Shown: positions 1-9,449, counted from the first letter of the stretch. The stretch is 57,524 nt of DNA from an uncultured Prevotellaceae bacterium (GCA_947176535.1 CAMWQU010000013.1:1-57524), one strand, 5' to 3'. Notes: generated by a model not told the origin, from the letters alone. Numbers and translations: made by a program.

Positions 1-41
1 TTAGGCTGTAACAGTCTTTTTTACTGACCGTTACAGCCTAA
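1..41 (-). terminator. Terminator-like hairpin after ppdK
   Basis: A perfect 12-bp inverted repeat (1-12 TTAGGCTGTAAC and 30-41 GTTACAGCCTAA) surrounds a 17-base loop containing a run of six T. It sits just past the stop codon of the leftward ppdK gene and is the natural place for its transcript to end. There is no clear T-tract outside the stem within the window, and the structure touches the window edge, so termination is inferred from position and symmetry. Confidence 0.6.
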
Positions 42-77
42 CTATCTAATTATCTTGGATTACCCGAGAACTGTCTC

Positions 78-2798
78 TTAGTCCTCTATCGCTGCCTGCG
101 CCGCAGCCAGACGGGCGATGGGCACGCGGAAAGGAGAACAAGAAGCGTAGTTCAAACCAATCTTTGCGCAGAACTTCACGCTACTGGGCTCGCCACCATG
201 CTCACCGCAGATACCGCAGCGGAGCGAAGGACGAACTTCGCGACCCTTCTCGACAGCATACTTCACGAGCTTACCGACACCGTTCTGGTCGAGAACCTGG
301 AAAGGATCGACCTTCAGAATCTTCTTCTCCAGATATGCAGGCAAGAACGAAGCAATGTCGTCACGGCTGTAACCAAAGGTCATCTGGGTAAGGTCATTCG
401 TACCGAACGAGAAGTACTCAGCCTCGGTTGCAATGCGATCGGCAGTGAGGGCTGCACGAGGAATCTCAATCATCGTACCGATTTCGAACTCTACGCGAAC
501 GCCGTACTCCTCAAATACCTCTTCGGCCACTTTCTGAATGATGGCCTTCTGCTGCTTCAACTCATAGAGAATACCAATCAGAGGTACCATGATTTCGGGC
601 TTCGGATCAAAGCCTTCCTTCTTCAGCTCGCAAGCAGCTCCCAGGATGGCGCGTGTCTGCATAGCCGTGATTTCGGGGAACGTGATACCCAAACGGCAAC
701 CGCGATGACCCAACATCGGGTTGTTCTCGGCGAGGCTCTCTACACGACGCTTGATGGTAGCCAAATCTACGCCCATCTCCTTGGCCATGATTTCCTGACC
801 GGCGGTATCGTGGGGAACGAACTCGTGGAGAGGGGGATCCAACAGACGGATATTAACGGGCAGACCGTCCATGGCCTTCAGAATACCCTTGAAGTCAGCC
901 TTCTGATAGGGCAACAACTTAGCCAAAGCCTTCTCGCGGCCTTCAGCATTGTCTGCCAAAATCATCTGACGCATGGCGATAATCTTCTGATCGTCAAAGA
1001 ACATGTGCTCAGTACGTGTCAGACCGATACCCTTGGCACCGAATGCGCGAGCTACTTCTGCATCATGCGGAGTGTCGGCGTTGGTGCGCACCTGCAACTT
1101 CGTGTACTTATCGCAAAGATCCATCAGTTCCTTGAAGTCACCGGAGAGTTCGGCTGCCTTGGTGGGCACCTGACCGGCATACACCTGACCGGTGGTACCG
1201 TTGATGCTGATGTAATCTCCTTCCTTATATACAACACCGTCGATTTCCACGGTCTTGGCCTTGTAGTCTACGTTCAGCGAACCTACGCCGGACACGCAGC
1301 ACTTACCCATACCACGAGCCACAACCGCAGCGTGAGAAGTCATACCGCCACGTGCCGTGAGAATACCCTCGGCGGCAGACATACCGGCAAGGTCTTCGGG
1401 GCTGGTCTCAATACGAACCAGAACTACGCGATGACCATCAGCATGCCAAGCCTGAGCGTCGTCAGCATGGAACACAATCTGACCGCAACCGGCACCGGGA
1501 CTGGCAGGCAGACCTTGTGCGATAACCTTAGCCTGTGTGAGGGCTTTCTTATCGAAGATGGGATGCAGCAGTTCGTCGAGTTTCTGAGGCTCGCAGCGCA
1601 TGATGGCGGTTTTCTCGTCAATCATACCCTCGTGGAGCAAGTCGATAGCAATCTTAACCATAGCGGCGCCCGTGCGCTTACCGTTACGGGTCTGCAGGAA
1701 CCAAAGTTTGCCATCCTGTACGGTGAACTCCATATCCTGCATATCGCGGTAGTGCTTCTCCAGTTTGTCCTGCAGAGCGTCGAGCTGAGCATAAATCTCA
1801 GGCATTGCCTCCTCCATAGAGGGATATTTGGCTACGCGCTCCTCTTCCGAGATACCGGCACGCTCTGCCCAACGCTGAGAACCGAGCTTTGTAATCTGCT
1901 GCGGAGTGCGGATACCGGCCACAACGTCTTCACCCTGTGCGTTCACGAGATATTCGCCGTTGAAGACGTTCTCACCGTTGGCAGCATCGCGACTGAAGCA
2001 TACGCCCGTGGCAGAAGTGTCACCCATGTTACCGAATACCATGGCCATAACGCTGACGGCTGTACCCCACTCGTCGGGAATACCCTCCATCTTGCGATAC
2101 AGGATGGCGCGCTCGTTCATCCAAGAACGGAACACGGCGCAAATAGCACCCCAGAGCTGCTCTACGGGGTCATTGGGGAAGTCCTTACCCGTGCGCTCCT
2201 TGATGGCAGCCTTAAAGCGGGCAACAAGCTCTTTCAGTTCTTCTACGCTCAAGTCCTTGTCCAGCTTCACACCACGGATAGCCTTCACCTCCTCGATAAT
2301 CTCTTCGAAGGGGTCGATGTCGGTCTTATTAACCGGCTTCATTTCCAGCACCACGTCACCGTACATCTGCACGAAGCGGCGGTAGCTGTCATATACGAAG
2401 TGGGGATTATTGGTACGCTTCACCATACCCTCGGCCACCTCGTCATTCAGACCCAGGTTCAGGATGGTATCCATCATGCCGGGCATGGAAGCGCGGGCAC
2501 CTGAGCGAACACTGACGAGCAGAGGATTGGTAGCATCGCCAAACTTGCAGTTCATCAACTCCTCGACGTGAGCCACGGCGGCCATTACGTCGTCATTCAG
2601 CAGTTCCATGATTTTCTCCTGTCCCACTTCGTAGTATTCGTTACATACATCGGTGGTGATGGTGAAACCGGGAGGAACGGGCACACCAATGTGGTTCATT
2701 TCGGCCAGATTGGCGCCCTTACCGCCCAACTGCTCACGCATCTGGGCGTTACCTTCGGCTTGTCCGTTACCAAAGGTATAGACTCTCTTTTGACTCAT
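78..2798 (-). CDS. ppdK: Pyruvate, phosphate dikinase
   Basis: Cytosolic enzyme interconverting pyruvate + ATP + Pi and PEP + AMP + PPi, used by anaerobes in glycolysis or gluconeogenesis. The 906 residues match the family length (about 870-900) and show the full three-part layout: an N-terminal nucleotide-binding domain (VSVRSGARASMPGMMDT around residue 96), the swivelling phosphohistidine domain with GGMTSHAAVVARG (phosphorylated His near 489), and a C-terminal PEP/pyruvate barrel ending with CGICGEHGGEP (catalytic Cys near 864). The ATG at 2798 follows a TATCTTTG promoter about 60 bases upstream, and a hairpin lies just beyond the stop. It is monocistronic and divergent from rlmD. A 768-codon open frame on the opposite strand is a codon-bias shadow. 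Confidence 0.97.
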   Translation of the reverse strand: MSQKRVYTFGNGQAEGNAQMREQLGGKGANLAEMNHIGVPVPPGFTITTDVCNEYYEVGQEKIMELLNDDVMAAVAHVEELMNCKFGDATNPLLVSVRSGARASMPGMMDTILNLGLNDEVAEGMVKRTNNPHFVYDSYRRFVQMYGDVVLEMKPVNKTDIDPFEEIIEEVKAIRGVKLDKDLSVEELKELVARFKAAIKERTGKDFPNDPVEQLWGAICAVFRSWMNERAILYRKMEGIPDEWGTAVSVMAMVFGNMGDTSATGVCFSRDAANGENVFNGEYLVNAQGEDVVAGIRTPQQITKLGSQRWAERAGISEEERVAKYPSMEEAMPEIYAQLDALQDKLEKHYRDMQDMEFTVQDGKLWFLQTRNGKRTGAAMVKIAIDLLHEGMIDEKTAIMRCEPQKLDELLHPIFDKKALTQAKVIAQGLPASPGAGCGQIVFHADDAQAWHADGHRVVLVRIETSPEDLAGMSAAEGILTARGGMTSHAAVVARGMGKCCVSGVGSLNVDYKAKTVEIDGVVYKEGDYISINGTTGQVYAGQVPTKAAELSGDFKELMDLCDKYTKLQVRTNADTPHDAEVARAFGAKGIGLTRTEHMFFDDQKIIAMRQMILADNAEGREKALAKLLPYQKADFKGILKAMDGLPVNIRLLDPPLHEFVPHDTAGQEIMAKEMGVDLATIKRRVESLAENNPMLGHRGCRLGITFPEITAMQTRAILGAACELKKEGFDPKPEIMVPLIGILYELKQQKAIIQKVAEEVFEEYGVRVEFEIGTMIEIPRAALTADRIATEAEYFSFGTNDLTQMTFGYSRDDIASFLPAYLEKKILKVDPFQVLDQNGVGKLVKYAVEKGREVRPSLRCGICGEHGGEPSSVKFCAKIGLNYASCSPFRVPIARLAAAQAAIED

Positions 2799-2859
2799 GT
2801 TGTAATCTTTTAATATGTATAAAGTGTTAGTTATTAAATTGTGTTATACAGTTTGTTCG

Positions 2860-2867
2860 CAAAGATA
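2860..2867 (-). promoter_or_regulatory. Probable ppdK promoter (-7 box)
   Basis: On the minus strand this reads TATCTTTG, an exact match to the Bacteroidetes -7 consensus TAnnTTTG, 62 bases before the ppdK ATG. The upstream TTTG-type box is not obvious, so the call rests on the -7 element and its position. Confidence 0.6.
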
Positions 2868-3030
2868 ATAAATAATTACGAATTTCGGAATAGATACGGA
2901 ATAATATTTTATTATCATACGAAATAAAGTAACATAGCACCCATGCAACTTTACGTAAATGAATCTTGCAAGCCCTTGTCTTTCGTCGGCAATATTCCCG
3001 CTTTTGGTTTCCGTCCCGGTATGGTCGGGA

Positions 3031-3097
3031 TTATTCAGAGGCGACCGGTTAATTATTCGGTCGCCTCTGAATAATTAACCGGTCGCCACCGAATAAT
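3031..3097. repeat. Interlocking palindromes between ppdK and rlmD
   Basis: Three overlapping inverted repeats cannot all form together. Stem A pairs 3031-3047 with 3058-3074 (17 bp, perfect, 10-base loop). Stem B pairs 3041-3058 with 3069-3086 (18 bp, perfect, 10-base loop). Stem C pairs 3052-3061 with 3088-3097 (10 bp). The repeated words are GGCGACCGG and AATTATTC. It lies in the 461-base divergent gap between ppdK and rlmD, upstream of the rlmD promoter. Apart from the two promoters nothing else is recognisable in that gap. Confidence 0.85.
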
Positions 3098-3228
3098 AAG
3101 ATCCTCTATATGGTTCAGGATAACCTATCGGTTGTATTTTATCCGACAACGGCACAGCAAGTTTCCCTCTCGCACATCATTTTTCAGGTTATTTTAGGCA
3201 AATTGGGGTATTATTGCCAAGATTGTTG

Positions 3229-3236
3229 TACCTTTG
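3229..3236 (+). promoter_or_regulatory. Probable rlmD promoter (-7 box)
   Basis: TACCTTTG matches TAnnTTTG and lies 24 bases before the rlmD start. A TTG at 3203-3205 could be the upstream element, though the 23-base spacing is slightly long. Confidence 0.6.
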
Positions 3237-3259
3237 CAGCAAGAAAAAAATAAGACAGC

Positions 3260-4711
3260 ATGAGCAGAAAACGAAAAGAGCTCCCCATACTGGAGCAGAT
3301 AGAGATAACGGACGTTGCCGCCGAGGGCAAAGCCTTGGTTCGGGTAAACGATTTAGTGGTTTTCGTACCCTGGGTGGTGCCGGGCGATGTGGTAGACCTG
3401 AAACTGACCCGGAAGAAGCACAGCTATGCCGAGGCCGAGGCCATCAAGTTTCACAAATACAGCGAGCGGAGAGCAGAACCTTTCTGCCCCCACTTCGGGG
3501 TATGCGGCGGTTGCAAATGGCAATGCCTGCCCTACGAGGAACAGTTGCGTTGGAAACAGAAGCAGGTGGTGGATGCCCTGACAAGGATAGGTCGGGTAGA
3601 ACTGCCCGAGTGTCGCCCCATTTTGGGCAGTCAGAAAGTGCGCGAATACCGCAACAAGGTGGAGTTCGGCTGCTCTAACAAGGCGTGGCTGACCCGCGAA
3701 CAGATTGCGAGTGGCGAAGTTTTTGAGATGCCCGGAGCGGTGGGCTTCCATGTCGGCTCGGCTTTCGACAAGATTCTGCCCATTGAGGAATGCCACCTGA
3801 TGGCGGACGAAAACAACCGTCTGCGCAACGACATACGCGATTATGCCTACGAGCACAACCTCTCTTTCTTCGATGCGCGCGAACACACGGGACTGCTCCG
3901 AGGCATAATGATTCGCCTGAGCAACAGCGGAGAAATCATGCTGCTCATTCAGTTTTGCATACAGACGGACGAGGAACGCCGGCAGGCCATGGCACTGATG
4001 GCCCACCTGAAAGAGACGCATCCGGAGGTATCGAGCCTGCTCTGGGTGAACAATACCAAGTGCAACGACACCTTTGGCGACCTGCCCGTAGAGACGTATG
4101 CCGGCACCGACCACATTTTCCTACAGATGGAGGAACTACGTTTCAAGGTCGGCCCGAAGAGTTTCTACCAGACCAACACCGAGCAGGCCTATATATTATA
4201 TAAGGTAGCGAGGGAAATGGCTTTCGGCCCGGACAGCACGGCGGACGCATCCTCCAAAAGCGAAGAGGGGCTTCTCGTCTACGACCTCTACACGGGAACG
4301 GGTACCATTGCCAACTTTGTAGCCCGCAAGGCCCGGCAGGTTGTCGGTATCGAGTATGTGCCCGAAGCCATAGAGGACGCCAAAGTAAATTCGGAACTCA
4401 ACGGCATCGACAACACACTGTTTTACGCCGGCGACATGAAAGACATTCTGACCGACGAGTTCATTGCCCGTCACGGTCGCCCCGACGTCATCATCACCGA
4501 CCCTCCGCGCGCCGGTATGCACCCCGACGTCGTGAAAACCATTCTCCGGGCTGCGCCGCAGCGCATTGTCTACGTCAGTTGCAATCCGGCCACACAGGCA
4601 CGAGACCTGCAACTGCTGGACGAGGCCTACCGAGTTGAGTGTGTCCAGCCCGTAGACATGTTCCCCCACACCCAGCACGTCGAAAACGTGGTACTGCTGA
4701 TAAAGAGATAA
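3260..4711 (+). CDS. rlmD: 23S rRNA (uracil-C5)-methyltransferase, RlmD/RumA family
   Basis: SAM-dependent methyltransferase of the TrmA/RumA group that forms 5-methyluridine in RNA. Of 483 residues, the first about 65 form a TRAM RNA-binding domain. Cys76, Cys82 and Cys85 (CPHFGVCGGC) begin a 4Fe-4S cluster site. DLYTGTGTIANFVA is the SAM loop, and the catalytic nucleophile is Cys441 in VYVSCNPATQARDL. The exact target (U1939, U747 or tRNA U54) cannot be set from sequence alone because Bacteroidetes homologues are broadly annotated RlmD. The ATG at 3260 follows a promoter with a very short leader. It converges with aspS. Confidence 0.92.
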   Translation: MSRKRKELPILEQIEITDVAAEGKALVRVNDLVVFVPWVVPGDVVDLKLTRKKHSYAEAEAIKFHKYSERRAEPFCPHFGVCGGCKWQCLPYEEQLRWKQKQVVDALTRIGRVELPECRPILGSQKVREYRNKVEFGCSNKAWLTREQIASGEVFEMPGAVGFHVGSAFDKILPIEECHLMADENNRLRNDIRDYAYEHNLSFFDAREHTGLLRGIMIRLSNSGEIMLLIQFCIQTDEERRQAMALMAHLKETHPEVSSLLWVNNTKCNDTFGDLPVETYAGTDHIFLQMEELRFKVGPKSFYQTNTEQAYILYKVAREMAFGPDSTADASSKSEEGLLVYDLYTGTGTIANFVARKARQVVGIEYVPEAIEDAKVNSELNGIDNTLFYAGDMKDILTDEFIARHGRPDVIITDPPRAGMHPDVVKTILRAAPQRIVYVSCNPATQARDLQLLDEAYRVECVQPVDMFPHTQHVENVVLLIKR

Positions 4712-4748
4712 AATCGCCGGAGCAACGGCAATCCGCTTATAAGCAGAA

Positions 4749-4804
4749 CACGCCCCCGACATTAGTATTGTCCATGATGAGACAATACTAATGTCGGGGG
4801 CGTG
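4749..4804. repeat. Perfect 24-bp inverted repeat between convergent rlmD and aspS
   Basis: Positions 4749-4772 pair with 4781-4804 without a mismatch, leaving an 8-base loop (CATGATGA). The arms run from CACGCCCCCGAC on the outside to an AT-rich inner half. It lies between two convergent stop codons and probably works as a bidirectional terminator, but it has no T-tract and the stem is unusually long. A partial 22-bp-family unit (CAATAGCGGGAC, 4806-4817) follows directly. Confidence 0.85.
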
Positions 4805-4844
4805 ACAATAGCGGGACTATGCCGCGACCACAGCGGGGCCGCGG

Positions 4845-6611
4845 TTAGGCCTCCTCGGCAGGCAGGTCAATCTGCAGATGGAGTTCGTCGAGCTGGCTTT
4901 GGTCGATAAGGCCGGGAGCATTCAACATGACGTCGCGTCCGGAGTTATTTTTCGGGAACGCAATGCAATCGCGGATGCTGTCGAGACCGGCAAAGAGGCT
5001 TACGAAGCGGTCGAGACCGTAAGCAAGACCACCATGAGGAGGTGCGCCGTACTTGAAGGCATTCATGAGGAAGCCGAACTTCTGTTGAGCCTGTTCGGGC
5101 GTAAAGCCCAGTATCTCGAAAATCTTCTGCTGCAACTTAGCATCGTGAATACGGATGCTTCCGCCGCCTACCTCCACACCGTTGATAACCATGTCGTAGG
5201 CATTGGCGCGCACGGAGGCCGGGTCGGTATCGAGCAGGGCAATATCTTCGGGCTTGGGAGAGGTGAAAGGATGGTGCATGGCCATGAGGCGCTGTTCCTC
5301 GTCGCTCCACTCGTACATGGGGAAGTCGATGACCCACAGACACGAGAACTTGTCCTTGGGACGCAGGCCCATGCGACTGCCCATCTCCAAACGCAGTTCA
5401 CAGAGCTGCTTGCGGGCCTTCAGCGTGTCGGGGCCGGAGATTATAAGGATAAGGTCGCCCGGCTTGGCATTCATCGCCTGCTTCAGGTTTTCAAGCACTT
5501 CCGGTGTATAGAACTTGTCCACGCTGGACTTCACCGTACCGTCCTCGCCCACACGGGCATACACAAGACCTTTGGCACCAATCTGCGGACGACGGACAAA
5601 GTCTGTCAGTTGGTCAAGCTGCTTGCGGGTGTAGGCAGCCTGTCCTTCGCAGCAGATACCGCCGATGTACTCCGCCTCGTTGAATACGGTGAATTCGCCC
5701 GTGCCTTTCAGAACGTCCATCAGTTCCACGAACTTCATGTCGAAACGCGTATCGGGCTTATCGGAACCGTAGTATTTCATGGCATCCGCCCACGTCATGC
5801 GAGGCAGAGCGGGAATGTCGATATTCAGGATGGCCTTGAACAGGTGACGGCTCAGTCCCTCGAACACCTGCAGGATGTCCTCCTGCTCGACAAACGACAT
5901 TTCACAGTCAATTTGCGTAAATTCGGGCTGGCGGTCGGCGCGCAAATCCTCATCGCGGAAGCATTTCACTATTTGGAAGTAGCGATCCATACCGGCCACC
6001 ATCAGCAACTGCTTCAACGTCTGCGGGCTCTGCGGCAGGGCGTAGAACTGACCGAGATTCATGCGCGAAGGCACAACAAAGTCGCGGGCACCCTCCGGCG
6101 TACTGTTCACCAGTACCGGGGTCTCTATCTCCATGAAGCCCTGCTCGTCGAGGTAGCGGCGTACCTCAAAAGCAAACTTATGACGCAGTTCCAGATTGCG
6201 GCGCACATTGGGACGGCGCAAGTCCAGATAGCGGTACTTCATGCGCAAATCGTCTCCGCCGTCGCTCTGCTCCTCAATGGTGAACGGGGGCGTGATGCTC
6301 TCGTTCAATACATTCAGCTCGCGCACGATGATTTCCACGTCGCCCGTCGGCAGATTCTTGTTTTTGCTCTCACGTTCGCCCACTTCTCCAGTAATCTGAA
6401 TAACCCACTCGCGGCCCATCTTATTGGCCCGCTCGCAAAGGTCGGCATCCTTGGATTCATCAAACACAAGCTGCGTAATGCCATAGCGGTCGCGCAGGTC
6501 GGCAAACGTCATGCCGCCCATCTTTCTCGTCCGTTGCACCCACCCGCTCAGGGTTACGGTTTCTCCCACGTTGGCAAGCCTCAACTCGCCACAAGTTTTT
6601 GTCCTATACAT
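4845..6611 (-). CDS. aspS: Aspartate--tRNA ligase
   Basis: Class II aminoacyl-tRNA synthetase charging tRNA-Asp. The 588 residues match the long bacterial type: an N-terminal OB-fold anticodon-binding domain (from [20 protein letters not shown] near residue 24), motif 2 around [18 protein letters not shown], the GAD insertion domain in the middle, and motif 3 near the C-terminus ([13 protein letters not shown]). The ATG at 6611 is preceded by a minus-strand TAACTTTG at 6654-6661. Whether the enzyme is discriminating or also charges tRNA-Asn depends on asparagine synthesis elsewhere in the genome. Confidence 0.97.
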   Translation of the reverse strand: MYRTKTCGELRLANVGETVTLSGWVQRTRKMGGMTFADLRDRYGITQLVFDESKDADLCERANKMGREWVIQITGEVGERESKNKNLPTGDVEIIVRELNVLNESITPPFTIEEQSDGGDDLRMKYRYLDLRRPNVRRNLELRHKFAFEVRRYLDEQGFMEIETPVLVNSTPEGARDFVVPSRMNLGQFYALPQSPQTLKQLLMVAGMDRYFQIVKCFRDEDLRADRQPEFTQIDCEMSFVEQEDILQVFEGLSRHLFKAILNIDIPALPRMTWADAMKYYGSDKPDTRFDMKFVELMDVLKGTGEFTVFNEAEYIGGICCEGQAAYTRKQLDQLTDFVRRPQIGAKGLVYARVGEDGTVKSSVDKFYTPEVLENLKQAMNAKPGDLILIISGPDTLKARKQLCELRLEMGSRMGLRPKDKFSCLWVIDFPMYEWSDEEQRLMAMHHPFTSPKPEDIALLDTDPASVRANAYDMVINGVEVGGGSIRIHDAKLQQKIFEILGFTPEQAQQKFGFLMNAFKYGAPPHGGLAYGLDRFVSLFAGLDSIRDCIAFPKNNSGRDVMLNAPGLIDQSQLDELHLQIDLPAEEA

Positions 6612-6653
6612 CTTTGTATGACTTTCTATTTACTGGTTACATTTTATGGAGCA

Positions 6654-6661
6654 CAAAGTTA
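6654..6661 (-). promoter_or_regulatory. Probable aspS promoter (-7 box)
   Basis: Reads TAACTTTG on the minus strand, 43 bases before the aspS ATG. The -33 element is not clear. Confidence 0.5.
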
Positions 6662-6717
6662 CGAAATAACTTTCAATATCCGGCCTCTGGCTCCCGTTTT
6701 TATCAACTTATTACACA

Positions 6718-8418
6718 TTATTTCACCACCTTTCGGCCGCCTACGATGTAAACGCCGCTCGGACGACAACCGCCGTCAAGCTGCCACCGGCCATCAATCA
6801 TCCGGCCCACCTTACGGCCGCAGAGGTCATAAACAACTGCATTCTGCGGAACAGAGGAGGAAACGACGTCCTCTATGGCATCCGCCCCATTCCCCCCCCC
6901 CATTATCGGGAGCTCAAACAGGAAAGAGATGGTGCCGTCATTGTTGCGGGTAATATTTTTCACGGAAGAGTCCATGTAATAAGTCCCGTCAGTACTCATG
7001 TTGTAGAACTTTGCGGCAGGCTTTGTGGTTTTGTCAAAAGACCTCTTGGTGTTATAAGGAAAAGGATCGTTGGCCGCACCGCTGGTGGTATAGCCGTAAT
7101 AGTTAGACTGATAGATGTTATCGGCCGGAATCCACGTCATACGCTGATGTTTGGGGTCGTCATTCGGTTGGTTGTTCGCCCACACCGTTTCATCGTAATC
7201 AACGTGCATAATGAGCAGACCTTTGCCCGGAATGTAACGATCCCAGCCCACCTTCTGCCGGTTCTCCATCAGGAAGAACTCGTTCCTCTCACCGGGATTG
7301 TAGATGATATAACTCTCACCGCCGTTCTGCGACGCCTGCAGACTATCTACCTGCAATGTTTCCGTCAGCTCGATGGGAGTCGTCCAACCCGCCACCCAAC
7401 GTTCATAAGCCGTGTAGCCTGCGGGGCAATAACCGTTATTGTTGTAGGAACCTTGATCCATCAAATCCCACTCGAACATACCCTGACCGCCGCTGTAGTC
7501 CGTGTCATAGAAGTCGGGATAACCTAGACAGTGGCTGAACTCGTGACACATGGTGCCGATGCCAGCCAAAATACCGGAACCGTTCTGCTCGGAACCGCAA
7601 GCGTAGGTATCAATCCACACACCGTCCAAAAACTGTCTGCCGCTGCCATCGCCATAATATCCGGCTGCCGACAAGGCATACTCATGGGGCCAGATGGTAC
7701 TTTCCGCACCACCGTCGGCCTCGCCCTTACCCGCATATACCACATACACTTGGTCTACCTCTCCGTCGCCGTCCCAGTCGTAATCGGCATAGTTCACCTG
7801 ACTGTCAGCCAGTTTTAGTGCTTCAATGACCATCGTTGCGGGATATTTGTCATCGCCATAAATATCATTCGCGCCGTAGTACGATGCCTTTTTGGAAACC
7901 TTTACGGGGCCCACCACATCGAACGTCAGTTCAAACTGACCGCCGCTCTGAGCCTTGAAATAATCCGACATAGAACCGCAGAAGTTACCGTCGGAGAAGT
8001 TTTCCTCGTTCACAATACGACGGAAATAGTCTGCGCTCGTCCTAAACGACAAATCACTGAAGCTCACCAGAATGATGATACCTTTCTTCTGTCCCGTATA
8101 GTTCCCCACTTCTCCCACTTTCTTCCGTGCGGGCATTCGCTTTGCGCGGCGCGCATTGGAGGCCGTGCGACGTTTAGCAGCGTGGATTCGCAATTCTTCA
8201 GCCTCCACCTGACGGTAAACACCATTTTCGCTTTCGAGATACATCCTGCCGTCGTCTGCCACCCAGTAGTGTCCGTGCTCGTCTCCGCGGAGCGTGACAC
8301 GCACTTCCGTACCGTCTGCCAGTCTGACATTCTTCCAGATGCCGCGCTTCGCAGGCACGGCCATTATCGCTGTTGCCACAAACAATAAGGGCAGGATAAA
8401 CAAAAGTCTTTTCATCAA
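6718..8418 (-). CDS. Secreted M6-family metalloprotease
   Basis: Predicted exported zinc peptidase of the immune-inhibitor-A (M6) family. Residues 1 to about 20 are a signal peptide (basic MMKR then a hydrophobic core ending AMA). Residues 90-105 are very basic and may be a propeptide junction. The zinc site is HEFSH at 292-296, and DYDWDGDGEVDQVYV (near 212) resembles a calcium-binding loop. The last about 70 residues (YDLCGRKVG to GVYIVGGRKVVK) resemble Bacteroidetes C-terminal secretion/sorting domains, suggesting type IX export or surface attachment. A second M6 gene lies at 31021-32937. The substrate is unknown. Confidence 0.88.
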   Translation of the reverse strand: MMKRLLFILPLLFVATAIMAVPAKRGIWKNVRLADGTEVRVTLRGDEHGHYWVADDGRMYLESENGVYRQVEAEELRIHAAKRRTASNARRAKRMPARKKVGEVGNYTGQKKGIIILVSFSDLSFRTSADYFRRIVNEENFSDGNFCGSMSDYFKAQSGGQFELTFDVVGPVKVSKKASYYGANDIYGDDKYPATMVIEALKLADSQVNYADYDWDGDGEVDQVYVVYAGKGEADGGAESTIWPHEYALSAAGYYGDGSGRQFLDGVWIDTYACGSEQNGSGILAGIGTMCHEFSHCLGYPDFYDTDYSGGQGMFEWDLMDQGSYNNNGYCPAGYTAYERWVAGWTTPIELTETLQVDSLQASQNGGESYIIYNPGERNEFFLMENRQKVGWDRYIPGKGLLIMHVDYDETVWANNQPNDDPKHQRMTWIPADNIYQSNYYGYTTSGAANDPFPYNTKRSFDKTTKPAAKFYNMSTDGTYYMDSSVKNITRNNDGTISFLFELPIMGGGNGADAIEDVVSSSVPQNAVVYDLCGRKVGRMIDGRWQLDGGCRPSGVYIVGGRKVVK

Positions 8419-8461
8419 TGTATATGCAATTTAAGTTTGTCTTTCTTACTATTTAGAGAGA

Positions 8462-8469
8462 CAAAGATA
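8462..8469 (-). promoter_or_regulatory. Probable promoter of the M6 protease gene
   Basis: TATCTTTG on the minus strand, 44 bases upstream of the ATG at 8418, in an AT-rich stretch. Confidence 0.55.
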
Positions 8470-8551
8470 CAAAATAAATGCTATAAAGAGAAAGAAAAGA
8501 AGAAATAAATCGCATCCCTATCTCTTCATTGTGTCAGGCCGGGTTCACAAT

Positions 8552-9397
8552 TCACAAGAAGAACAGCTCCTTAAAGCTGATATAGAAAGCATACACTACC
8601 CTGCGCAGGCCCGTTGATTTACGGGCGCGGGCTTTCCATGAGCACTTCCTCACGGGCGGTTGATTGTCAAGGGTTACAATCTGACCGAAGTTGCCCCAAG
8701 GAGCACTTCTGCGATAATGCTGAAGCGAGACGCCGGGGACATGGAGGGTCATACTCCCGACACGTTCAAAGGAGCACAAACGGATGCTGACATTGGTAAT
8801 CGGAACACGTTCTGCCTGACAGTAGACATCTGTCAGGCCGCGGCATTTCCGGAATGCCGCGCAACCGATTTCCGTCATATTGTTGGGCAGGGTGACGGAA
8901 GTGAGACTATCGCAACCGGCAAACGCAAATTCGCTAATCTCCGTCACGCGGTACGTCCTGCGGTTGTAGGTTATACATTCCGGAATAACAACGCTATCGG
9001 CATATACGCCTCTGTAGGGGTTGAAAGTGGAACCTTTATACGTCACAGCCACGGTAAAGTCCTCTGTGGACGTGACGGTGTAACAAATGCCATCAACTTC
9101 TATCTTACGACTGTCCTCATAGAATATCCACCCGGCGCAGGAAAGCGTAAACAGAACGAACAACCCTGCGAATGCACACTTTATACTTCTTTCTTTTATG
9201 CACCATCTGAATACATAGAAGCAGCACAAGGATATAAGGAACAAAACGGGCGAGAAGCAACACAACAGGGCAAACAGAATGTACAGCATTCTCTTCTCAT
9301 TACTCGCCTCCCGGAATGCCTTGAATATTTTGTACCACAAGAAACATGCGATACAAAAGAGTACAAGCAGGACGATTATGACTAAACCGGTATCCAT
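8552..9397 (-). CDS. Membrane protein with BspA-type leucine-rich repeat
   Basis: A 281-residue protein with three hydrophobic segments (about residues 5-25, 36-63 and 74-93) followed by an exported or periplasmic part. Residues about 145-200 carry LRR_5/BspA-like repeats (VTEISEFAFAGCDSLTSVTL and then FRKCRGLTDVY), which in Bacteroidetes usually mediate binding. The last about 40 residues are basic and unlike an LRR end, so the 3' end may be altered or truncated. It is transcribed from TATCTTTG at 9450-9457, right beside the degenerate end of the CRISPR array and in the same direction as cas12f. Function is unknown and a link to the CRISPR locus is unproven. Confidence 0.7.
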   Translation of the reverse strand: MDTGLVIIVLLVLFCIACFLWYKIFKAFREASNEKRMLYILFALLCCFSPVLFLISLCCFYVFRWCIKERSIKCAFAGLFVLFTLSCAGWIFYEDSRKIEVDGICYTVTSTEDFTVAVTYKGSTFNPYRGVYADSVVIPECITYNRRTYRVTEISEFAFAGCDSLTSVTLPNNMTEIGCAAFRKCRGLTDVYCQAERVPITNVSIRLCSFERVGSMTLHVPGVSLQHYRRSAPWGNFGQIVTLDNQPPVRKCSWKARARKSTGLRRVVYAFYISFKELFFL

Positions 9398-9449
9398 TCT
9401 GTTCTAAGATTCTGTACGATTACATATCTATGAATTTGCCAAGGGCAGG

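Noticed and set aside
198..2504. A 768-codon open frame antisense to ppdK
   Set aside because: The opposite strand has a complete, motif-perfect ppdK. The antisense product has no recognisable domain and reflects codon bias.
4878..6953. A 691-codon open frame antisense to aspS
   Set aside because: It covers aspS and part of the M6 gene in reverse and shows no protein family features.
8660..9385. A 241-codon plus-strand frame
   Set aside because: Antisense to the LRR membrane gene, which has membrane spans, repeats and a promoter. The antisense product has none.
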